Part shown: in pieces, positions 1 to 8,935 of the stretch | How positions within the stretch are numbered: the stretch's first letter is position 1 | How the letters are laid out: the number at the start of each line of letters is the position of its first letter | NCBI RefSeq assembly: GCF_023284045.1 | Contig: NZ_JAKIKQ010000008.1 | Span: 1-64,000 of the forward strand | DNA: 64,000 nt | Origin: Shewanella kaireitica | GTDB taxonomy: Bacteria > Pseudomonadota > Gammaproteobacteria > Enterobacterales > Shewanellaceae | Direction of reading: 5' to 3' | Notes under the pieces: generated by a model | Databases searched by the model: none | What the model saw: the letters and a program-made list of their open reading frames with translations, nothing else | Told to the model about the DNA's origin: nothing | Program-made: the position numbers and the translations under genes

Positions 1-108
1 TCTGCTTTGCATTGGCTTAAAAGGGAATAACCATTTCTTTACCGATGCGCTTTGAATTGAAAAGACTGAGGGGTTCTGAACTGGCCAAATACTTAATGCA
101 ATTGGTAT
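1..108. repeat. Partial copy of a terminal-inverted-repeat element
   Basis: These 108 bases match 37626-37733 with about four mismatches. The copy ends in the same 16-bp terminal repeat (93-108, TTAATGCAATTGGTAT). The left part lies outside the window, so this is probably the right end of a second copy of the roughly 266-bp element at 37468-37733. A rho-independent terminator begins at the very next base. There is no coding potential. A small non-autonomous (MITE-like) element is my inference. Confidence 0.8.
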
Positions 109-138
109 AAGCCCGTTGCTAACGCAACGGGCTTTTTT
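109..138 (+). terminator. Rho-independent terminator of a gene left of the window
   Basis: An 11-bp perfect stem (AAGCCCGTTGC / GCAACGGGCTT) with a TAAC loop is followed by a run of T. It abuts the repeat at 1-108, so the element probably inserted between an upstream plus-strand gene and its terminator. Confidence 0.85.
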
Positions 139-299
139 ACGTCTGTAATTTGAGTCAATTAATTATTTAGTGATTAGCGCTTCTTATATTGTGCTTGTGA
201 TGAGAAGCTGTCTTGCAGTGTGCATAGCTAATTGTATTATGGAATCTGAGTGACTTGATGGAAAGGTACTAAGGATGGGTTATTGAGTTTGCATAAGAT

Positions 300-322
300 A
301 AAGCCGCCAAGAGACGGCCTTA
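300..322 (-). terminator. Probable terminator of trmL
   Basis: Read on the minus strand this is a GCCGTC / GGCGGC stem (one G-T pair) with a short loop, followed by TTTAT. It sits about 60 bases past the trmL stop. The T-tract is weak. Confidence 0.45.
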
Positions 323-379
323 ATGTAGCGGTGATTATCTTAAGTAGCTCGCTTGAAGTATAACGAGCATCTAAAAGGC

Positions 380-841
380 TTAAACTCCAGAGTAATCTAG
401 TTGTCGCCAAGCTTCGTAGCTGATGATCGCTACGGCGTTAGAGAGATTTAGACTGCGGCTAGTAGACATCATTGGAATTCTAAGTCGTTGCTCAGTTGGG
501 ATCGAATCTATGATATCCGCAGGTAAACCACGACTTTCTGGGCCAAAAAGTAACACATCATCCTGTTGAAAGGTTAACTCTGAATGTGGGCGGCTACCTT
601 TAGTGGTACAAGCCATTATTCGTTTGCCTTGCATTGCTTTGAGAAACGATTCGAAATCTTTATGGTGAGTAACCTTTGCCAAGTCTGCGTAGTCTAAACC
701 AGCACGACGTAACTTTTTATCTTCCAAGTCAAAACCTAAAGGCTCAATGAGGTGCAGCTGGCAGCCATTATTAGCGATGAGTCTTATTATATTACCGGTA
801 TTTGGTGCAATTTCCGGTTCGTAAAGTGCTATATGAAACAT
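380..841 (-). CDS. trmL: tRNA (cytidine(34)-2'-O)-methyltransferase TrmL
   Basis: SPOUT-family enzyme that methylates the 2'-O of the wobble nucleotide of tRNA-Leu isoacceptors in the cytoplasm, using S-adenosylmethionine. The 153-residue product has the family N-terminus [20 protein letters not shown] and the SPOUT knot motifs [11 protein letters not shown] and the C-terminal [10 protein letters not shown]. The open frame extends 40 codons further upstream, but the added residues are unlike TrmL. The ATG at 841 has AGGCAGG upstream, and 153 aa is the usual family length. It is transcribed alone, with a weak terminator downstream. Family assignment is secure. Confidence 0.95.
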   Translation of the reverse strand: MFHIALYEPEIAPNTGNIIRLIANNGCQLHLIEPLGFDLEDKKLRRAGLDYADLAKVTHHKDFESFLKAMQGKRIMACTTKGSRPHSELTFQQDDVLLFGPESRGLPADIIDSIPTEQRLRIPMMSTSRSLNLSNAVAIISYEAWRQLDYSGV

Positions 842-1119
842 GCGGGCCTGCCTAAAATGTAAGAGCTGAGATCTACTCCAATCGTAAGTATTGGGCAGTA
901 AATAAACTGAACATCTACTCACTTGATTGATACGAGAGATTAAGCGCTTTGATTTGATCATTATTCAAAGAGTAAAACATTATACGGCAAACAATGGGGT
1001 GCTGAAAATAGCGCCGTGACGTGAGTTTGCTCGTATATCCGAGTTAGCTTGATATGCACAAAACTCAATTAGGTCTATATTGCACTATATTAGAGCTCCC
1101 TCCACTAATAGGCACTATG

Positions 1120-2064
1120 ATGGATATCGCTAAACTCTCACGGATCAGTATGAAGCATTTAATTACCTTACATGTGATGCTTGATACCCAAAGTGTAACA
1201 GCAAGTGCTAAGCGTTTATGTTTAAGCCCCTCTTCTGTAAGTAAGACGTTGAGCCAATTACGACAAAGCTTAGATGATGAACTTTTCTATCGTCACGGTA
1301 ATAAGTTGGTGGCTACGCCTTTAGCACGGCGTTTAGGGCCGAATGTACATCAAATCATTCATGATATGAATCTGCTAATAACTCAAGAGGAGTTTTCTCC
1401 AGCAGATTATGAGGGGAGTTTTTCATTAGCCATGCGTGAAAGTACGTTTGAGTTAATTGCTGCCAAATTGGTGGCAGATGTACTGCAACAAGCCCCGCAT
1501 ATTAAGCTCGATATTCATGCTAAAGACAGTATTGGCTTCGAGGGCGTCGTAAAAGGTAGTTTAGATTTTATCCTATTACCCCATGACCGAAGCCAACCGC
1601 CAATCGCTCAGCAGGATCTGGTTTGGGAGACACTGATTAATGATGAAATGGTATGTTTGATGAACGCCGCTCATCCGCTAGCAGATAAAAGCACAATTTC
1701 CATAGATGATTACCTAGATTACAGCCATATTGGGATCAGTGATGTTGATCTCAATCGGCCTTTTTTTGAGTTGAAACTTGAACAACTAGCTCTAAATCGT
1801 GCAACTCCATTATCTGTTGCTGATTTTGGTAGTGCCGCTTTAATGTGCCATAACAGTGAGCTGTTATTTACCTGTTCACGTTACTGGGCGGACAATGCTT
1901 TGCAAGCTAAGGGATTAATCACTAAAAGGTTACCTTTCGATTATGGCGAAGTCGCCTATAGTCTGGTGTGGCACAAGCAAAGTATGAATGACCCTGCCCA
2001 TCGTTGGTTCTACGAGCAACTTAAAAAGGTTACTGCAGAGCTATTTAATGACAAAGCACTCTAG
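1120..2064 (+). CDS. LysR-family transcriptional regulator
   Basis: About 314 residues. The N-terminal winged helix-turn-helix (QSVTASAKRLCLSPSSVSKTL, broken here as residues about 25-45) has the typical LysR pattern, followed by a periplasmic-binding-protein-like effector domain. The open frame begins at 1054, but family members begin near MDIAKLSRISMKHL, so I place the start at the second of two adjacent ATGs (1117 or 1120). Neither has a strong Shine-Dalgarno sequence. It converges on yjjW with only about 33 bases between stops. Its targets cannot be read from the sequence, though yjjIW is the nearest candidate. Confidence 0.85.
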   Translation: MDIAKLSRISMKHLITLHVMLDTQSVTASAKRLCLSPSSVSKTLSQLRQSLDDELFYRHGNKLVATPLARRLGPNVHQIIHDMNLLITQEEFSPADYEGSFSLAMRESTFELIAAKLVADVLQQAPHIKLDIHAKDSIGFEGVVKGSLDFILLPHDRSQPPIAQQDLVWETLINDEMVCLMNAAHPLADKSTISIDDYLDYSHIGISDVDLNRPFFELKLEQLALNRATPLSVADFGSAALMCHNSELLFTCSRYWADNALQAKGLITKRLPFDYGEVAYSLVWHKQSMNDPAHRWFYEQLKKVTAELFNDKAL

Positions 2065-2097
2065 TTAAAAACCTTAGCTAAAACCCTTAGATAAGTG

Positions 2098-2973
2098 CTA
2101 CAGATAAGGGCTTGGTAGTACTATATTAATCACACCGTGTTGCGTAAGCTCTGTTGCTAGTTGTTTAATCTGTGCTTCGCTGCAAGTAGGCCAATTTAGG
2201 GCGGCTCCTGTCACGCCATGGTGCTGGAATGCATTGAGTTTGATTCGAACTTTTTTAGGTAAGGTTTTGAGATGGTTTGCCACAGCAGTAATCTCAGTGT
2301 CGAAATCGCTAATTCCAGGAATATGAAGTAAGCGTACTTCATGCAGTTTCCCCTTTGAGGCTAATAACTCTATCGCGTTAATAACTCGGTGGTTGCCTCT
2401 ACCCGTAATAAAACGATGGGTATCTTGTTGCCAGGATTTTAAGTCAATCATTGCTCCATCTAAAACAGGCAGTAATTGTTTCCAACCGTTAATACTCAGG
2501 CTGCCATTGCTATCTAACATGCAGGTTAAATGTGCTAACTCATCATCCGCTTTTATAGCACTGAACAATTCGAAGATAAAAGGCAATTGAAGGCTCGCTT
2601 CGCCACCGCTTATGGTAATGCCATTAAGAAAGCGCACCTGTTGGCGGAGCTGAGTTAGCAACTGCTCTACACTATAACGTTGAGTTTTTGGACTTGACTG
2701 CTTAGGGCATGCACTTAAGCAAAGATCACACTGAATGCATAATGCTTCATTCCAGATAACCTGCGGTTTATTGTTGCTTGTTATCAAGCTTAGCGCTTGC
2801 GTTGGACAGCTTGGTAGGCAATCACCACAGTTATTACATAAATCTATTGTGTGGGGGTTGTGACAGCTTTTACAGCGGTAGTTACAGCCTTGCATAAAGA
2901 TAACGAGCCTGCTGCCAGGACCGTCAACGCAAGAAAAGGGGATTATCTGGTTAACCACCGCTATATTAGTCAA
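2098..2973 (-). CDS. yjjW: Glycyl-radical-enzyme activase, YjjW family
   Basis: Radical SAM enzyme expected to install the glycyl radical on its partner YjjI. The radical SAM cluster cysteines are C30, C34 and C37 (GCNYRCKSCHNP). They are followed by an inserted ferredoxin-like module with two CxxCxxCxxxCP motifs (C46/49/52/56 and C79/82/85/89), as in pyruvate formate-lyase-activase relatives that carry extra 4Fe-4S clusters. Length 291 aa fits YjjW. It starts 3 bases after the yjjI stop, so the two are co-transcribed. Radical enzymes of this kind work under anoxia. The substrate of the pair is not established. Confidence 0.9.
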   Translation of the reverse strand: MTNIAVVNQIIPFSCVDGPGSRLVIFMQGCNYRCKSCHNPHTIDLCNNCGDCLPSCPTQALSLITSNNKPQVIWNEALCIQCDLCLSACPKQSSPKTQRYSVEQLLTQLRQQVRFLNGITISGGEASLQLPFIFELFSAIKADDELAHLTCMLDSNGSLSINGWKQLLPVLDGAMIDLKSWQQDTHRFITGRGNHRVINAIELLASKGKLHEVRLLHIPGISDFDTEITAVANHLKTLPKKVRIKLNAFQHHGVTGAALNWPTCSEAQIKQLATELTQHGVINIVLPSPYL

Positions 2974-2976
2974 AGT

Positions 2977-4530
2977 TTAATCCGTATAGCTTGGTGTCAA
3001 TTCATGCGCTATAACTCGAGGCTGACGCAGTAATATCTTAGTATTTGCTGCAGCTTCTGCACCTAAGCCAGTCGTGTTAGTTCTGGATCCATTCTCTTTG
3101 AATTTTTCAATATCAGATAGCTTAATCATATAGCCAGTGATTCGAACCAAATCGTTTGAAGCAACATTCGCGGTAAACTCGCGGAAACCTAAGCTTAATG
3201 CCCCTTTACAGAGTTGGAACATTGCTAGCGGATTTGATTTAATTGTTTCATCAATAGTAAGAATGTCACTGATCCCAGAGGTGTAGTACTGGTGATGTTC
3301 TGCCAATGCTTGTATGTGGGCAATAGGATTGGGTTCCGTGCCATAGGGAATTCGCACCCCTGGAGTCACATCTTTATCTAGACTAATTCCGCCTTGAGAG
3401 TGCAGTAAGGCACGTTCGTTATAACCGAAATCAACAGGGGTTGATTTGATGATAGCATCAAGAGCTTTAGATATTTGATGCCCCAGCTCATTGGCTGCAC
3501 GGTCGTGACCATAATACGGGCTTGGTTTTTCTGAATTTGACTCCGTTAACTCTGGATGTCCGCGCAGAATATTAACCGCTTCCGCCATACCATAAATGCC
3601 AAACATTGGGGCAAAGCGAGATTCTTCAATTAAGCCCTCTTTGACTAAAAAGCTATTGAAGAAGTTAGACTCTTGATGAAGGAATTTGCAACGAGCATTA
3701 ATTAGTTCGTAAGTTAACTGACAGTAGTGTGGCAGGGTATTTTCGAAAAAGTCAGCAATGTCAGCAGCTTTTAATGCAACCGCTTTGAGGTTAAGTCTAA
3801 CTAAAGTATTCGAGCCGCCAGCAAGTGGTAAAGAGTTATAGCAGCTAACGATACCAAAGCCCTTTTTATCGTAAGCCTTAGCATGCATAGGGAAGTTGGC
3901 AATATGCGGTTTACTACATTCGCAAATATTAGATGCTGCTATCTGTAGTAATTCGTCGGGTGTTACTTGTGGGTCGTACATAAATGTCAGATTGGGAGCA
4001 ATTTGCTTCAGATCTGCATCAATTCTTAAAATTGTGCGGCAGACGATGTTATCGGTCGGTCCGATATTAACGTGCATAAAAGCATCTGGAAGGGTGCGAT
4101 CTAGCATGATCCAGAAAAGCTTTAGCTTACGGTATAGGCTTTCCGTATCAAGACCCTGACAGAAAGGCAGTAAAACTTCATCGAGTTGACCTAGGTAAAC
4201 CGGAATATTGGTTACTGATGGGACGTGATGGTAAATGATGGCTAATGAATTAAGTGCCTCATCTAGGTCTTTCGCTGGGCTTAGTTCTAAGTACTCAGAG
4301 CCCTGATGTAGGTATTTTGCATAGTCAGGCAAAACATATCTAGGTTTAAATGGGGCATGGCCTTCAAACATATCACCGATAATACCTGAGTCCATAGCTT
4401 GTCTAACAGGTTCCGACACCTCAACATATGGCAAGCTTGAATCCGCTTCTAGCGCTAAAAAATTAGACTTCTGCTTGGGGGAAAGTGTTACGTCGCGAGT
4501 AATTTGACTGAGGCGTGTTAGTAAGGTCAT
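2977..4530 (-). CDS. yjjI: Glycyl radical enzyme, YjjI family
   Basis: A 517-residue protein of the YjjI (DUF3029) family, the same length as the E. coli protein. The C-terminal RITGY motif carries the presumptive radical glycine (Gly466), and a cysteine in VSCYNSLPL (mid-protein) is a candidate thiyl-radical residue. It is shorter than pyruvate formate-lyase and diol-dehydratase-type glycyl radical enzymes, and its reaction is unknown. yjjW follows immediately and would activate it. The 215-base region upstream separates it from the aldehyde dehydrogenase gene. The Shine-Dalgarno sequence before the start is weak. Confidence 0.9.
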   Translation of the reverse strand: MTLLTRLSQITRDVTLSPKQKSNFLALEADSSLPYVEVSEPVRQAMDSGIIGDMFEGHAPFKPRYVLPDYAKYLHQGSEYLELSPAKDLDEALNSLAIIYHHVPSVTNIPVYLGQLDEVLLPFCQGLDTESLYRKLKLFWIMLDRTLPDAFMHVNIGPTDNIVCRTILRIDADLKQIAPNLTFMYDPQVTPDELLQIAASNICECSKPHIANFPMHAKAYDKKGFGIVSCYNSLPLAGGSNTLVRLNLKAVALKAADIADFFENTLPHYCQLTYELINARCKFLHQESNFFNSFLVKEGLIEESRFAPMFGIYGMAEAVNILRGHPELTESNSEKPSPYYGHDRAANELGHQISKALDAIIKSTPVDFGYNERALLHSQGGISLDKDVTPGVRIPYGTEPNPIAHIQALAEHHQYYTSGISDILTIDETIKSNPLAMFQLCKGALSLGFREFTANVASNDLVRITGYMIKLSDIEKFKENGSRTNTTGLGAEAAANTKILLRQPRVIAHELTPSYTD

Positions 4531-4745
4531 GGCGTAATATCCACTAATATTATATGGATAATATTTTAAAGTAAGCTTCTAGATTCCTATAGTGAAAAGC
4601 CAGCAAGATGGTTTTTCTTGAATGGAAACTCGGTAGCGGAGATCGCAAGCTTTCAGAAAGTTAAAGCCAAATATAGTGCAGTAAACAGTGACTATATTTG
4701 GCTTTGTATCTGAGCAGGCTATATTTTTATGATTATTGATCGTTT

Positions 4746-6266
4746 TTAAAAGAAGCCAAGTGGATTCGCATCGTAACTAACAAGTAAGTTCTTGGTGTTT
4801 TGATAGTGGTCGAGCATCATCTTATGGGTTTCACGGCCAATACCAGATTTTTTATAACCGCCAAATGCCGCATGGGCAGGGTAGGCATGGTAGCAGTTTA
4901 TCCATACCCGGCCTGCTTGAATACCGCGACCCATTCTTTGAGCGGTATTCATGTCGCGCGTCCATACTCCGGCACCTAAGCCGTATTCGGTATCATTGGC
5001 AATAGCCAGTGCTTCGGCTTCATCTTTAAAGGTGGTGACTGAGATAACAGGGCCAAATATCTCCTCTTGAAAGACCCGCATGTCATTAGTGCCTTTTAAG
5101 ATCGTTGGGCGAATGTAGAAGCCCTCACCATGTTCACCTTCAAGCTGGCAAGAGTCTCCACCTACGAGTACTTCCGCGCCTTCATTTTTACCGATTTGTA
5201 GGTAACTCAGAATTTTATCAAATTGTTCTTGAGAGGCTTGAGCACCCACCTGAGTTTCGGTATCGAGTGGGTTGCTCTGCTTTATGGTTTTACTACGCTC
5301 AATGACTTTGGCAATAAACTTGTCGTAGATAGATTCTTGGATCAATACTCGAGATGGACAGGTACACACTTCCCCTTGATTGAAGAAAGCCAGTAACATG
5401 CCTTCCACTGCTTTATCGAGATATTCATCTTCATGAGCCATCACGTCGGCAAAATAGACATTAGGAGACTTACCGCCTAACTCTACGGTGGAGGGGATTA
5501 AAGATTCTGCGGCACATTTTAAAATATGATGACCGATTTCTGTGGAGCCAGTAAATGCCAGTTTGGCGATTCGAGTGCTTGTAGCTAATGCCTGACCGGC
5601 TTCATTACCAAAGCCGTTAACGACATTGAGAATGCCTTTAGGGAGCAGATCTTCAATAAGCTCAAGCATGACTAGAATCGAAGCAGGGGTTTGTTCTGCG
5701 GGTTTTAATACGACGCAATTGCCCGCTGCGAGTGCAGGTGCGATCTTCCATGCTGCCATTAATATAGGGAAATTCCATGGAATGATTTGTCCGACGACTC
5801 CTAAAGGCTCTGGGAAGTGATAACTAACGGTATTGGCATCAATATCTGCTGCGCTACCCTCTTGAGCACGAATACAACCTGCGAAGTAACGAAAGTGATC
5901 AACAACTAACGGTAGATCAGCAGCTAATGTTTCTCGCACAGCTTTGCCGTTATCCCATGTTTCAGCGATAGCGAGTGCTTCAATATTCTGCTCAATACGA
6001 TCTGCAATTCGGAGTAAAATATTGGAGCGTTCGGTGACCGACGTTTTGCCCCAACTATCTTTAGCTTGATGGGCGGCATCAAGTGCAAGCCCAATATCAC
6101 TGGCATCAGAGCGTGGGATCTGGCAAAAAACTTGCCCATCAACAGGGGAAGGATTATCAAAGTAGCGTCCATTGACAGGCTTAACCCACTCACCACCAAT
6201 AAAATTTTGGTACTGTGATTTGAAATTAATCACAGCATCGGCTGTTCCTGGTTTGCTATAAATCAT
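4746..6266 (-). CDS. exaC: NAD-dependent aldehyde dehydrogenase (ExaC/AldB/AcoD type)
   Basis: Oxidises aldehydes such as acetaldehyde to carboxylic acids with NAD(P). The 506-residue product begins [12 protein letters not shown] like ExaC. The open frame starts 11 codons earlier, but the ATG at 6266 has AAGGAA eight bases upstream. Visible motifs are the PWNFP nucleotide-binding stretch, FTGSTEIG, catalytic Glu262 in ELGGKSP and catalytic Cys301 in [11 protein letters not shown]. It is divergent from acuI with 236 bases between them. A role in three-carbon aldehyde metabolism beside the DMSP genes is possible but unproven; acetaldehyde or ethanol oxidation is the default reading. Confidence 0.88.
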   Translation of the reverse strand: MIYSKPGTADAVINFKSQYQNFIGGEWVKPVNGRYFDNPSPVDGQVFCQIPRSDASDIGLALDAAHQAKDSWGKTSVTERSNILLRIADRIEQNIEALAIAETWDNGKAVRETLAADLPLVVDHFRYFAGCIRAQEGSAADIDANTVSYHFPEPLGVVGQIIPWNFPILMAAWKIAPALAAGNCVVLKPAEQTPASILVMLELIEDLLPKGILNVVNGFGNEAGQALATSTRIAKLAFTGSTEIGHHILKCAAESLIPSTVELGGKSPNVYFADVMAHEDEYLDKAVEGMLLAFFNQGEVCTCPSRVLIQESIYDKFIAKVIERSKTIKQSNPLDTETQVGAQASQEQFDKILSYLQIGKNEGAEVLVGGDSCQLEGEHGEGFYIRPTILKGTNDMRVFQEEIFGPVISVTTFKDEAEALAIANDTEYGLGAGVWTRDMNTAQRMGRGIQAGRVWINCYHAYPAHAAFGGYKKSGIGRETHKMMLDHYQNTKNLLVSYDANPLGFF

Positions 6267-6502
6267 ACTGTTATTCCTTGTACGTTTTTTATGCGACAAC
6301 TCAGTGTAGCCCCAAAGTAATCGTCAAGGTATAGGAATAAAGTCGAGTAGTTTGTTATGAGTGGAATTGGCTATATTAAGACTCGGTAGACTAATTTATC
6401 GCAATTTATGCGCGCAGCGCATTGCTTCTATGCAAAATATGCACTTCAGTCATAGTTGTTTATAGCCTATGCTCTCTCTATCAGTCTAAATAGGAACTCG
6501 TC

Positions 6503-7483
6503 ATGTTTAATGCACTTGTATTAACCCAAGAAGAAAAGCTTACTTACGCTAACGTTCGTCAAATGTCTGAGGCTGAACTGCCTGAAGGTGATGTATTAGT
6601 TGAAGTTGCATGTTCTTCTTTGAATTACAAAGATGGCTTGGCCGTTACTGGGGTAGGACGGATTATCCGTAATTTTCCTATGGTGCCAGGTATCGATTTT
6701 GCTGGAACAGTAATCGAATCAAGCGATGAGCGTTATAAGACGGGTGATAAAGTTATTTTAACTGGCTGGGGCGTCGGTGAAAATCACTGGGGTGGCTTAG
6801 CTGAAAAAGCGCGGGTTAAAGCAGACTGGTTAGTACCAATGCCTGAAAATTGCGACGCAGCTAAAGCGATGCAAATTGGCACAGCAGGTTTGACTGCCAT
6901 GTTATGTGTTCAGGCATTACAGCAAGCAGGAATTAAGCCTAGCGATGGCGATGTTCTGGTGACGGGCGCCAGCGGTGGCGTTGGTAGTGTTGCGGTAACC
7001 TTGCTAGCGCAGTTAGGTTATCGCGTGGTGGCAAGCTCTGGTCGTGTTGAGCAGAACGGACCGCTATTGAGTAAGCTAGGTGCAAGTGAAGTTATAGAGC
7101 GTAGTGAGCTTGAGGTCGATGCTAGACCGCTGGAAAAGCAGCGCTGGGCGGGTGTGGTTGATACTGTAGGTAATAAGGTATTAGCAACCGCATTAGCACA
7201 GATGCAGTACGGCGGCGCAGCAGCAATTTGTGGTTTAGCGGGCGGCTTTGCATTGCCAACGACCGTGATGCCGTTCATCTTACGCGGTGTAAACCTGCTG
7301 GGTGTGGACTCAGTATCATGCCCATTCGATAAGCGCCAAGCAGCTTGGCAAGATGTGCTTAAATTACTGCCAGCAAGTTACTATCAAGATGCTTGCGAGG
7401 CTATTACACTTGAGCAAGTACCTGAGTTTGCACAACGTATTATTAAAGGCCAAGTTACTGGTCGAGTGCTAGTTCAGCTTTAA
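6503..7483 (+). CDS. acuI: NADPH-dependent acryloyl-CoA reductase AcuI (YhdH family)
   Basis: Zinc-free medium-chain dehydrogenase/reductase that reduces acryloyl-CoA to propionyl-CoA, protecting cells from acrylate. The 326-residue protein has the family start MFNALVLTQEEK, the SSLNYKDGLA segment, the VPGIDFAGTV segment and the NADPH-binding TGASGGVGSVA motif. It lacks the zinc ligands of alcohol dehydrogenases. AGGA precedes the ATG. A strong terminator follows at 7498. YhdH is widespread, but its place one gene away from an enoate-reductase-like flavoprotein operon and dddY fits acrylate handling here. Confidence 0.92.
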   Translation: MFNALVLTQEEKLTYANVRQMSEAELPEGDVLVEVACSSLNYKDGLAVTGVGRIIRNFPMVPGIDFAGTVIESSDERYKTGDKVILTGWGVGENHWGGLAEKARVKADWLVPMPENCDAAKAMQIGTAGLTAMLCVQALQQAGIKPSDGDVLVTGASGGVGSVAVTLLAQLGYRVVASSGRVEQNGPLLSKLGASEVIERSELEVDARPLEKQRWAGVVDTVGNKVLATALAQMQYGGAAAICGLAGGFALPTTVMPFILRGVNLLGVDSVSCPFDKRQAAWQDVLKLLPASYYQDACEAITLEQVPEFAQRIIKGQVTGRVLVQL

Positions 7484-7497
7484 GCTAAAGATATATT

Positions 7498-7526
7498 AAA
7501 GCCCAGCTTATTAGTTGGGCTTTTTT
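7498..7526 (+). terminator. Rho-independent terminator of acuI
   Basis: An 11-bp stem AAAGCCCAGCT / AGTTGGGCTTT (one G-T pair), loop TATT, then T residues. It begins 14 bases after the acuI stop and separates it from the convergent LysR gene. Confidence 0.9.
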
Positions 7527-7555
7527 GTGGCTTCATTCCAGCAGATTTATCTTCA

Positions 7556-8488
7556 CTATAAATTCTGTGGACTTTGGGCTAACAATTTTTGTGTGGCAGT
7601 GCTTACTTCTTCACGTAACCACTTTTGTGCTTTGTCTTGCTCGCAGCGAGAATGCCAAAAAAGTTTGTAATCTAAGCTGGGTAATTTAAAGGGTAGCGGT
7701 TTGACTTTAAGTCTATGGCGTTGGGCTACTATTTCCGCCATTCCTTCTGGTAGGGTAATGATAATAGGGTGAATCGATTGCAGGGCGAGCGCGGTGTCAA
7801 TATGTGGCGTTCTAAGTAACTCCGTACGTGCAGGGTAGTGGCTAATCGCATCATCGAGTAGTGCTTTGACTCCATCACTGATGGCTATCGTTGCATGAGG
7901 GTAGTTGAGATAATCTTCTAAGCTTATATCGTTATTCGCAAGAGGATGGTTGGGTGAGAGCAAGCAGCTAACGCCTACTTTACCTAAAAATGTATGTTGT
8001 AAATTGGCTGTTTGCCCTATAGCACGACATATCGCCATATCAGCCCCTTTGACACTGAGCTGCGCCTGTAACTCAGTGTGTTGCACTGGTAAAATCTCAA
8101 GCCTGATATTAGGGGCTTGCTGATAAATATTGGGTAAGATGAAGGGCACTAATGCCTGCATCGCATAATCGGTTACCGCAATAGAGAACTGTTGCTGACA
8201 CTCATTTGGCACGAATGCTTTCGGCGTTAATAAATTAATGAGTTGCCCAGTTGGCTGCTGTAGCTGTTGGTAACAGTCGAGCGCAAACTGTGTTGGTACG
8301 AGTTGTTGCCCGACCCGAGAAAATAGCGGGTCGTTGAGCATCTCGCGCAACCTAGCCAGAATACGGCTCGTGGCTGATTGACTAAGGTGCAACCTTTTAG
8401 CCGCTTGAGTGACACTGCGTTCTTCTACCAAAATTTGTAACGCTATCAGTAGGCTCAGATCTTGGCGGTAGATCTCTTCTAATTCCAT
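7556..8488 (-). CDS. LysR-family transcriptional regulator (divergent from reductase operon)
   Basis: A 310-residue LysR regulator. The N-terminal helix-turn-helix spans about residues 23-45 (VTQAAKRLHLSQSATSRIL), followed by an effector-binding domain (about 95-300). It is transcribed away from the flavoprotein-cytochrome operon across a 447-base intergenic region, a usual arrangement for a LysR protein controlling the divergent operon. That region holds two copies of a 14-bp palindrome, but its even spacing does not match the classical T-N11-A LysR box, so this protein is only one candidate for binding it. Confidence 0.88.
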   Translation of the reverse strand: MELEEIYRQDLSLLIALQILVEERSVTQAAKRLHLSQSATSRILARLREMLNDPLFSRVGQQLVPTQFALDCYQQLQQPTGQLINLLTPKAFVPNECQQQFSIAVTDYAMQALVPFILPNIYQQAPNIRLEILPVQHTELQAQLSVKGADMAICRAIGQTANLQHTFLGKVGVSCLLSPNHPLANNDISLEDYLNYPHATIAISDGVKALLDDAISHYPARTELLRTPHIDTALALQSIHPIIITLPEGMAEIVAQRHRLKVKPLPFKLPSLDYKLFWHSRCEQDKAQKWLREEVSTATQKLLAQSPQNL

Positions 8489-8762
8489 TGGATTCCTTAG
8501 CTTATCGTGCGCTCCGCAGTCGCTTCTCTGCTTGGCAAGCTTAATGATGGCATGAAAGTGTATTTCTCGGAACTATTGCTTACATTCCGACATTCTTCTC
8601 CTGCTGGATTTTACGATTTATTAACCATTGAAACCCCATTGGCTTATTAAGATTACTTTTGTTTGTTTTTGGTGGCTATAAAAGTAAAGTTAAGATTGGT
8701 GGAATCGCTAAATTAGCGTTGTAATGGTACTTGCAGGCAACTTGTTGCTACGGCGCATTGTT

Positions 8763-8776
8763 TGGAATAGATTCCA
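8763..8776. promoter_or_regulatory. Palindromic operator copy 1, TGGAATAGATTCCA
   Basis: Perfect inverted repeat TGGAAT-AG-ATTCCA, extended by matching T/A on both sides (8761-8778). The same pattern recurs at 8878 and 11112. Three copies before functionally linked genes suggest one regulator. The binding protein is unknown. Confidence 0.7.
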
Positions 8777-8877
8777 AAATACTCCTAAAGTAGTAAAAAC
8801 CTTGAACATTAGACCTAGCTTTGAATTCTCAGATGTTATTTTATTGTTTTAAATAATCCGCCGTTTTACTCCCGTTT

Positions 8878-8891
8878 TGGAACTGGTTCCA
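8878..8891. promoter_or_regulatory. Palindromic operator copy 2, TGGAACTGGTTCCA
   Basis: Perfect inverted repeat TGGAAC-TG-GTTCCA, 45 bases upstream of the flavoprotein start. It matches the copies at 8763 and 11112 in the conserved TGGAA/TTCCA arms and the 4-base centre. Confidence 0.75.
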
Positions 8892-8935
8892 GTCCTATTA
8901 TGTTCCTGTCGATTAAAACTAAAAGGTGATGACAG

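Larger units (their letters stand above)
8489..8935. promoter_or_regulatory. Divergent intergenic control region, LysR / flavoprotein operon
   Basis: A 447-base AT-rich region with no credible ORF. It holds the two palindromes listed separately (8763-8776 and 8878-8891), spaced 115 bases apart. The second lies about 45 bases before the flavoprotein start, where it could overlap the core promoter. AAAAGGTGATG precedes the flavoprotein ATG. I did not identify a confident -35/-10 pair. Confidence 0.6.

Noticed and set aside
8763-8891. The palindromes as classical LysR boxes or a sigma-54 promoter
   Set aside because: The symmetric spacing is even (not T-N11-A) and no GG-N10-GC element is present.
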